From positions 930,001-994,000 of the forward strand of contig NC_064672.1 of NCBI RefSeq assembly GCF_023278565.1: a stretch of DNA of 64,000 bases, read 5' to 3'. The notes beneath the pieces were generated by a model. It ran no database searches, was not told the DNA's origin, and worked only from the letters and a program-made list of their open reading frames with translations. The position numbers and the translations under genes are program-made. Below, in pieces: positions 56,617 through 64,000 of the stretch. Position 1 is the first letter of the stretch; every line of letters begins with the position of its first letter. Source of the DNA: Colletotrichum lupini (Eukaryota > Ascomycota > Sordariomycetes > Glomerellales > Glomerellaceae).

Positions 56617-58048
56617 GGTGGCGTATATGGAATGTGGGTGATGGGGACTTTGAGATTTGACTTTCCCCAGGGAGTGTGAGGAAGGTTGGTTGACAAGCTT
56701 GCGGGAGATCGACGCGGCCCGCTGCAGCCACAGGGGACCGTAGCTGCCTGGGTTCGACTGTGGGTCCACCCGCCGCATCCAACTCGTTGTCCGATTTCGC
56801 AGTTTTGTTTTCTTTCCTCTTCTTTTTCCTCTTTACAATCACTTACCTTTGTTATTTGACGGTCAAACGACACAATGTCCGACCATCACCACGCACCATG
56901 GCTCCCTGAGCCCAATGTCGATACTGTTGCAGTCGTCTGCGGGCGACGGAGTGACCTGAATCGCAGGCAAAAGCGCCGCTCCTGGTTCGTCTGACTGGAC
57001 CCCAGGCTCTGTGTTTTGCCAATCCATTAAAGTGATCTCCTTGTTTTGGGCAATCGGCGGGAGTCTTGCCACGTGAGCTTGATACGAGGATCCATCTGGG
57101 CTGCAATAGTCCGAAGCTGAACCCATGAACATGCCGTCGTAGCGTTCTGGTCTGGGTGCATGCCGACACCATTGCCAACAACCAAGATTCTCCCATTCTG
57201 AACCATCCAACCCTGCTCCTTAGACTTGAGCAGATCAGTCGAATCAAGTCCATACGGAGAAGCAGCGCATACTAGATGATCCGGATGGCAAAACAGCTGC
57301 TAACACATGGCTGCATCAAGAACATCCATCTTTTTTACGTTGGAAGAGAAATCCCAAGCCTTCAATCATTAGCGCATGCTTGTCCTTTCACACAGTTCAG
57401 GCGACTTGCCACTTCTACCCGGGTAGGCCAATAGCTTGTTGGAAGCTGCTTCAGTTACATTAGGAGTGTCACGGCTTGAGTAATCATCAGTCGCAAGTCT
57501 CAGGCGTTCGGGTGAGGATCGCTACGTGTATTTTTGATGGTATCGTTGCAAGAGGGCAAATGACAACTCAGACGCCTTGCTCGTACCAATCCAAAATCGA
57601 CATAGGAAAGAGTGAGTGGACAGCGATCCTCGTCCCTATAAAACAGACACCCTGCCTCCAACGTGAGCACCGCCTCGATACACATGCAACCTTTGATGCT
57701 GTAATGCTAGACACAAAAACTTGAAGGCGAAGTACCCAAAGTCCAATATGTTTCAGAGAGCGAAAAGCAAGGCAAACAGATTACCAACAAACAAGTAAAT
57801 CCGACAGTCTGTCGTACATCGTGACCTTGCGTGTGCTCAAGTTCCTCCATCGTCATCAACAAAAACGCTGCAACTAAGGATTTTTTTTTCTGTATTGTTA
57901 GTTCTTTTTCGCTTTTTTTCTCTTCTGTGTTCGTCTTTTCAAGTTTTTTTTATTTTTTATTTTTTATCTTTGGGCTCTCTGGACCTGGAAATGGCCCAGC
58001 ATGAGCAACGTATGTAGAGTATGCAGCCTTTTAGTACAGGTCATCTAT
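56617..58048. other. Spacer of 1.4 kb in the accessory block
   Basis: A minus-strand frame of 115 codons (56863-57210) has acceptable amino-acid composition but overlaps two other open frames on the same strand and shows no domain. The right end (57890-57975) is T-rich and is probably the 3' flank of the retropepsin-like gene. No other feature is supported. Confidence 0.3.
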
Positions 58049-59599
58049 CTAACCTTCACTATGGTAGCGGGGGCTTAAGACATCGTTTGAGGAAGGGTCC
58101 GCGCGTGGCGAGTATATAGTGTCCTCAAAAGGTTCTTGCACCATTACTTGCGGTAGCTGGTGCTCTCGTAATGCAGTCGGTCCTCGAGAAGTAGACCGAC
58201 GAAATGTCTTGTTATGCGTCCAGGCCGCCATGCTGGAGGCCTCTGGTATACCGAGGGGTGTTTGAGTTTGAAGCATTGGCGTAGTTGTCTCAAAACAGTT
58301 ATCTGTCGACGAACCAAGTACTACTAAGTGCCCCAGTTGCTGTTGTTCATTGGGAGAGTACGCCGGGGATTTCGAGGGACCGGACGCGGTGTCTTCACGC
58401 AACGGCTGTTCGAACGAGAAGCCAAAATCAAAGTCAGCAGTGCCGAACTTGAGGACAACATCATCTTGAAGGTCGTCAGGCCCTTTAGGTGCAACAAGGT
58501 TTGTGTCATCCTGCTTCGAATTGTTGCTTGTAGATGGCTGGTGGGCGAACGATATGGAAGTCCCTGGCGTAGACTGTCGTGGCGCACCACTTGTGGAAGG
58601 AGTGAGCGCGTAGTAGCTCGGCTGCTGGCTTGGAAAGGAGTTCGTTTGCTGTTGGTAGCCGGGTTGCAAGAACTCAGATGATGTTCTCATGCGTTCAAGG
58701 TTTCTCGGTGGTACGGGAGCCGTTCCTATAGCCTTTAGTTCTAGTTCTGAATGGTTGAATCGTAAGCGCATACCCAGCGTCGCAAGGGATTCAGACAAGT
58801 TGAGAGGACACGACATTCGTTGACGCAAAATGTTGAAGTCAATGTCGTTGAGGGTCTCTCTGGATAGACCACAGTCCGTCACCAGCCTATCAATCTGCCG
58901 CCTGCCGACGACTATGTCGAATGGCACCGGCCCGAGTACATCGTCAGGGACGACGGCGAAGTTGCAGTCGCCGAGCACAGCTTCAAAATCTGGCACTCTG
59001 ACGTGCACTCGGACAAATGTCTTTGTCGTAGTATAAACAAATGCGGTACACACTGTATACTCTTTTCCAGGCTGGCCCGGAATCAACTCCAAGCCAAGCC
59101 GTTTCGCGGCTGAGTAGGCGAGAAGAGTTTCTGGGCAGGCAGAATCGTAGTTAGTCTTGAGAAGCGTTCTGATAGAGGAAACCCCTCGCGGTTTGAGCTC
59201 AATACGGAAGTCCTTAAAGTTGCCGTTATGGAGAGATTTCTCGTCTTGCAAAGTTGGATTGGGCGGTATCTGCTGCGGAGCTGTGTTAAGCAGCGAAGAC
59301 TGGGCAGCTTTGGATTCGCCGAGGACTTGTCTTGGGGCGTCCGAAACACCAGTTCCCCTCAATTTCCCCTTAGGATCTCCTTTACGATATTTAGGACGTG
59401 GTGCAAGAGGGATGCGTTCTTGTTGTGAACGTAGTCTCTTTCGGTTTTCGCTTAGTCGATGATTTCCGACACCTATGTTGGTAGTGGTGGGCTCATTGAG
59501 CGGGCGCGGAGGTGAAGAGGCTTCAGGTCTGACAAGAGGGCGCCGCCTTTCGCTGAATAGCTTGTCAGAAGCTTGGGAGCCTTTGAAATTGCCACGCAT
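58049..59599 (-). CDS. Protein with a retropepsin-like aspartic protease core
   Basis: Intronless, 516 residues. Residues 1 to about 125 are basic and disordered. Residues about 130-250 fit a single retropepsin unit: a strand pair (FRIELKPRG, VSSIRTLLKTNY), the catalytic-loop position DSA at 152-154 followed by helix LLAYSAAKRLGLELIP, a flap-like hairpin (YTVCTAFVYTTTKTFVRVHVRV), and FDIVVGRRQIDRL at 227-239, matching the ILG-type motif that ends such domains. The loop is DSA rather than DT/SG, so activity is uncertain. The remainder is Ser/Gln/Pro-rich. There is no reverse transcriptase, integrase or LTR next to it, so this is a stand-alone, probably domesticated gene. The assignment is by pattern only. 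Confidence 0.6.
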   Translation of the reverse strand: MRGNFKGSQASDKLFSERRRPLVRPEASSPPRPLNEPTTTNIGVGNHRLSENRKRLRSQQERIPLAPRPKYRKGDPKGKLRGTGVSDAPRQVLGESKAAQSSLLNTAPQQIPPNPTLQDEKSLHNGNFKDFRIELKPRGVSSIRTLLKTNYDSACPETLLAYSAAKRLGLELIPGQPGKEYTVCTAFVYTTTKTFVRVHVRVPDFEAVLGDCNFAVVPDDVLGPVPFDIVVGRRQIDRLVTDCGLSRETLNDIDFNILRQRMSCPLNLSESLATLGMRLRFNHSELELKAIGTAPVPPRNLERMRTSSEFLQPGYQQQTNSFPSQQPSYYALTPSTSGAPRQSTPGTSISFAHQPSTSNNSKQDDTNLVAPKGPDDLQDDVVLKFGTADFDFGFSFEQPLREDTASGPSKSPAYSPNEQQQLGHLVVLGSSTDNCFETTTPMLQTQTPLGIPEASSMAAWTHNKTFRRSTSRGPTALREHQLPQVMVQEPFEDTIYSPRADPSSNDVLSPRYHSEG

Positions 59600-61120
59600 A
59601 ATGTGTAGAGCTTTCTGACTCTACAAGAAGGCCCTAGTTGTAAAGGGGGTGCTTGGTAGGGTGACGCAGGGGCTTAGGAGCTTCATCCTGGGGGATGAGA
59701 CGCTACTAAGTTATTCGGTAAGCTTGTCGTAGTGACTTGTAGACTTCGGTGACTTTATAAATACAAGCAGTCATACGAAGGAGTATCTCGCTCCTAGTGG
59801 AGGAGGAGTGAGAACCTCCAAGTGAAACTGCAAATGACAGAAAGTAGAGGAAGTCGGATATTGGGGGAGCAGACGTCGGCGAAGCCGATAAGTAATTGAG
59901 ATAGAGCAAGGTCTGTCAGGCTGAGACTTGAGAATTCAAGTATGATATCTACAATAAAGATTGAGATAGGCGAAGACTGGGTCTATGAGGAAAGCGTATG
60001 TCGACAACCACGTCATTCGACTCAGGTGCCTTTGGCTGCCAACACATTCAACCTTCTATGATTTTACAGATGCCTACGAAATACAAATCATGGCGCAATT
60101 ACAAAGAACAATTACATTGTAAACGGGTCTTACTTGCGCTTAAGAAGCCGAGCGGATGCCCCCCCTTCCCCATGATGTTGAGTCGGTCAGCCAGCGAGCG
60201 CAGGCGGGCGGTGGGGTAGAAACCACGAAAAGTCTGGAAAGCCTAGTCCACAGCAGAGAGACATCTGTCATCAGTGCCAAATCTCGTTTCCGAAATCAAA
60301 GTGCAAATCAGGATCGGTCTTGTCACCGATTTCCAAGAGGAGAGACCGGTTCGACAGGGGGGTGAAGGGAGAGGCTGAAGATGGGAGGGGCGGCCCTACC
60401 AAAATCCTCAAGCTATATCATGAAATATTAATGGAGGTATCCGTCTCGAAACAATTCCAGTCATGGATTTGGTGTTGTAGCCTCATACGGATGCCTTACT
60501 TCTTATGACTTTTGCCAGAACACACTTGAAGGGGGGAGCTGAAGACTGCATATGGCGGTCACTGCTGCAGCTCCAGAGGCGTTCTTCCCCCCTCACCACC
60601 ATGCAACCACCATGGCTCGTTGAAGCATCCAACGCGCATCGGTGCTCCACCCACCCTCATTCTTCCGAGAATAGGTGAGCTGGCGCGTCTCATTATTGAT
60701 GCCGGGCAACGCCAAAGCAGGCTCTACTGACCCCCCTGACTGTTTGAATGATTACTGGTGCCACCCCCCAAAGCCCCCTCCTCTCACGACTCGTAAGAGC
60801 CGATGCAAGAACGATAGGCGCGGATAAGTGCCGCTGACCGCAATTGTAAATTCGTATGCAAAAATCTGCAGATTGTTGAAATTCCAAACAAAATTACAAA
60901 AGTTTTTCGTTGCATTCTTCTTTCCTCCCCGTGCGGGTTATCACCGCTTCAAGTCGGGGAGAATAGAATCACTATGGCGACGCAATGAATTTCGTTTCAA
61001 CCACGTGAATTCTTTCTGACTCTGTCGCCTCACTATTTCTGAATAGGCAGATCTAAAGGGACGTTTTCTCAGCTATGGTGAAGAGTCCAAAATTATCCAG
61101 GGATTAGAGCATTTCTGGAC
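59600..61120. other. Intergenic region of 1.5 kb
   Basis: Contains the leader of the retropepsin-like gene and upstream DNA of the 294-residue gene. Frames up to 73 codons are present but none looks coding. No repeat recognised. Confidence 0.35.
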
Positions 61121-62063
61121 ATGTATAAGGGTGACTTCATCACTTCTCCAGGCCTTCTTATCTCCTGTGTTCACGAAGCAATACTTCAAGCAACCCCAGA
61201 GTGTCATCAAGGCACTAGAGCAAACGTTTGGTTCATTCGATCGTTTAAGCCCTTACCTGCGTATGAAGACATCGATCAATACAAGTCCCAACACCTACTG
61301 ATCGCACTTGCGAACACTCCAATACGGGTAACGCCCTACCAGCATGACCACAGGTGTGTATATAGTCATACTGCCAGCTTCAACTAAACGCGCTATACTA
61401 ACAGTCGCTGCAGTTACAAAACCTCTTGCTATTAGATCAACTTCATCGTCGATCGCCCGAAAACCCAACGGGCTACCTCTGGGAAGCGCCAATTCCTCGA
61501 AGCATAACCTCCGTCAAGCCTCATGGCGACCAAGGCATTCACATTCACGGCCAAGACAGCCCAAAAGGTCCATATCCTCTGGCTATCTGAGCTGCCATAA
61601 CACTCAGTTTTCTGAGGATGTTCAATGCAGCTATGGTTGCCCATTATCAATTGCGACTACACCCTCTACTATTTTTGATGATGGCATAAGTCCCGAGGAT
61701 GATGGACGGTCGACTGGACAGCCGGCCAACGTAAACAAGAAACCTCAGAACTCAATTATATCAGAAACCAAAGCTCCCATCAAGAATAACCCAGAGCATC
61801 ATGGTGATCATCACGTTGTCGGATCGGAAATGCCGATCGCACTCAGCCGACATGAAGAGTACCCTCAGCACAAACCACTTTCATCGAGCCTATGTCCGGC
61901 TTCCATCAGCGCCGAAGACTTCAATTGGAAGTCTATTCCAGCCGTGGAAGAGTTCAAGAATGATCCAGCACACGAATACTGGGAATGGAATTCAGAGACA
62001 CAACAGTGGTGCCATACGGACGAGGAAGGACTTACACTTTCGTGCCCTGCTATGCTGGATTAG
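61121..62063 (+). CDS. Unknown protein beside the right RIP island
   Basis: Two exons, 61121-61355 and 61414-62063, give 294 residues. The 58-base intron has donor GTGTAT, a perfect TACTAAC branch site (61396-61402) and acceptor GCTGCAG, and the join keeps frame, which supports a real gene. The N-terminus (MYKGDFITSPGLLISCVHEAILQ) is hydrophobic early but not a clear signal peptide. The middle is Ser/Arg/Pro-rich. The end is distinctive and aromatic: AEDFNWKSIPAVEEFKNDPA, then HEYWEWNSETQQWCHTDEEG, a Trp/Tyr-rich acidic motif of a kind seen in uncharacterised fungal proteins. Upstream exons are possible. The stop lies about 30-70 bases from the RIP island. Confidence 0.55.
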
Positions 62064-62089
62064 CTCTACTCTTTATCTTATTGTAGTAG

Positions 62090-64000
62090 CATCAAGATAC
62101 ACTACATTTATACAAAGCAGCGCAGCCTCTAAATTACTATACTTTATTAAACTAAAAGGATCTATAGATGATATTAGTACGTTCAAGGGAAAACAAGATA
62201 TAAATAGGTATATTTATAAATAGAGGATATATATTAATAAGTATATAATATAGGGAAAAAGCTTATAGAGGCTAATTACTATTAAGGTCTAAAAAATAAA
62301 TTATTAAAATCTACCCTTTCCTCGAGGTATATTATTAACGCTTTATATATACCTAAGCTACTCCTTTATTACTTAGTCCCCCTTTTTATACTCCCTAAGC
62401 TATTTTTTAACTAACGAGGCCTAATTAGCGAAGTTTAATAAAGTACTCCCTCCCTTAAGCTTCGTTCTAAAGCCTATTTATAGTTCGTATATACTATATT
62501 AATCCCTTATTTAAAAAGTCCTTAAATATATAATATAAGGGCGAGTATAAGTAGCGCTTATTAGCTTAAATATAAACCCTTTATTTTAAATAATAGCCTT
62601 ATAATTCTATACTTAGGTCGCTCTTATTTATAAACCGTCCTTACGATTACTAATACCTAAGTAATCGTTACCTTATTTTTATTTATTAATATTAACCCCC
62701 TTTTAAACTATTACGATTCCGAATTCCTTTTTTCTTTTTTATTTATAATTATTTTTTTAGTATATAGTCTTTTATTTTTATTAATATTTATACTACTCCC
62801 TCGTTACGTAAATATTATAACTAATAAATCTTTTTTAAATCCCTATTTTTATATACTTCTCGTACCTAAATAAGTCTTTTATAAAGTTATTTTATATTTA
62901 TTATTAACTCGTTTTAATATAAATATAGCTCTTAATTACGGAGTTATTATTATTAATAATAGAACGGTTATTAGCGTTATAAGTATATTTAATAATAATG
63001 ATAATAGTAGTTTATTTAAAAAGCTTAATATCCCCTTTATTTACCTTAACTTCGTATATATATTATTATTTATATACTACTTATATTAATTATTATAAAC
63101 TCTTATTAAAAAAAAAAAAAGCGAACGCTAAGAAAATCGGGGTCGGCTAGGTATGCCCGCTCCCCTACCCCGCTTACGTTATATATAAAGTACTTAATTT
63201 AAAAACTAAGTATTATAATTAGCTAAGTTAGTAATTTATAACCCCTAGTTCGCTCCTTTATTTAATACTTTTTTAAAATCTAACGTATATTATATTAAAT
63301 ATACTATATAAAACTATTTTTATAAAAATATAATAAACGTTTAACATAGTTATTACTCCGTTACTTTCTTTATATATTATATTAATAATATTTTAAGTCC
63401 CTAAGTCTATAAAATTTACGGTCTAAACTTTATAGAATACCGCTCTTATTTTAAATAATAACGTTTATAATTTAAAAGTTTATTATTTTATTATTATTTT
63501 ATTATTATTTTATTATTATTTTATTATTATTACTATTTAGGTTATTAATATTATTTTATAGCTTTAATAAACTTACTAAATTACCGCTAATAATATATAA
63601 AAAGCGCTTAAGCGCACTAATAAAAAGGCCTACTCGATCCTTATTATTAATAATAATAATAATAAAATAGCTATAAGCTCCTCTCGTACTACGTTTTTAT
63701 TTTATAATAACACTATAATTATATTATTTTATACTATTTATAATAAAATACGCTATTTAAATAATATTCTAACTAATATATAGTCGCCCTACTTACGCTC
63801 CGTATTTATAATTAATTATTTATAAATTCGTTAATAATAAGGAGATTATTTTTTTTATAACAACCCCTAAAATAATAACTAAAGTAGCCTTTCTATACGT
63901 AAGGGTAGTTCTTTTATAAATAAAAGTAGTCCTCCCGTACGTTATAAAAATTAAAAAAACGGTTCGTAATTAGCATATTTATATTATTTAATTATAATTA
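62090..64000. repeat. RIP-saturated AT-rich island reaching the window edge
   Basis: From about 62090 the composition changes to mostly A/T with TA, TTA and ATA words. CpA and TpG are virtually absent while CpG words (TTCG, ACG, GCG) persist, the mark of heavy RIP on a former repeat. Sub-features: an A run at about 63106-63119 followed by a less altered GC-richer patch (63120-63170), and a TTATTATTTTA-type simple repeat at about 63481-63530. No frame is open; the original element is unreadable. Confidence 0.8.

Noticed and set aside
56852..57253. Overlapping minus-strand frames of 115 and 133 codons
   Set aside because: They overlap each other in different phases, have no domain and no clear start context; not enough to call a gene.

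Overview
The window is nuclear DNA of a filamentous ascomycete, most likely a Sordariomycete. Genes carry short introns with GTRNGT donors and occasional TACTAAC branch sites, and there are fungal-specific proteins (a CreD-type arrestin, a Clr5-domain protein, a HAM-2/Far11 STRIPAK subunit). Two AT-rich islands have almost no CpA/TpG while CpG persists, which is the signature of repeat-induced point mutation (RIP). No ribosomal RNA, tRNA, CRISPR array or telomere repeat was recognised by eye.

Positions 1-48171 are mostly conserved housekeeping and regulatory genes separated by generous intergenic DNA. After a possible 3' fragment of a gene at the left edge and a gene-poor 6 kb, the order is: creD-like arrestin (+), SLM1-like F-BAR/PH protein (+), Clr5 protein (+), ham-2/far11 (-), cytosolic tyrosyl-tRNA synthetase (+), methylthioadenosine phosphorylase (+), Mediator subunit 13 (-), ENP2/NOL10 (+), a small single-pass membrane protein (-), a 1297-residue coiled-coil protein (+), mitochondrial ribosomal protein bL33m (-), alanine aminotransferase (+), proteasome subunit RPN7 (-) and mRNA cap methyltransferase ABD1 (+). 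These genes do not form an operon-like pathway; divergent pairs (ham-2/TyrRS, MED13/ENP2, RPN7/ABD1) share promoter regions. Alanine aminotransferase appears to have two starts, a distal exon giving a mitochondrial presequence and an internal ATG giving a cytosolic form. One 0.8 kb RIP island (about 10.1-10.9 kb) sits between creD and slm1 and is flanked by a 14-bp near-perfect direct repeat.

Positions 49155-62063 look accessory. Five intronless genes all lie on the minus strand: an N/Q/G-rich repeat protein, a 265-residue unknown, a 701-residue P-loop protein that looks like a degenerate DExH helicase, a 508-residue protein ending in a Q/P/RGG-rich tail, and a 516-residue protein with a retropepsin-like core. 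They are interspersed with a RIP-mutated simple repeat, a possible LTR fragment and a coding relic, and the region ends in a large RIP-saturated island (about 62.1-64.0 kb) next to a 294-residue unknown gene on the plus strand. This cluster is the best candidate for something undescribed: the content (helicase-like ATPase, RGG/prion-like proteins, retropepsin-like protein) suggests an RNA-handling or element-derived module, but that function is inference.

Exon coordinates were worked out by hand from splice motifs and reading-frame continuity; homology calls rest on recognised motifs and were not searched.
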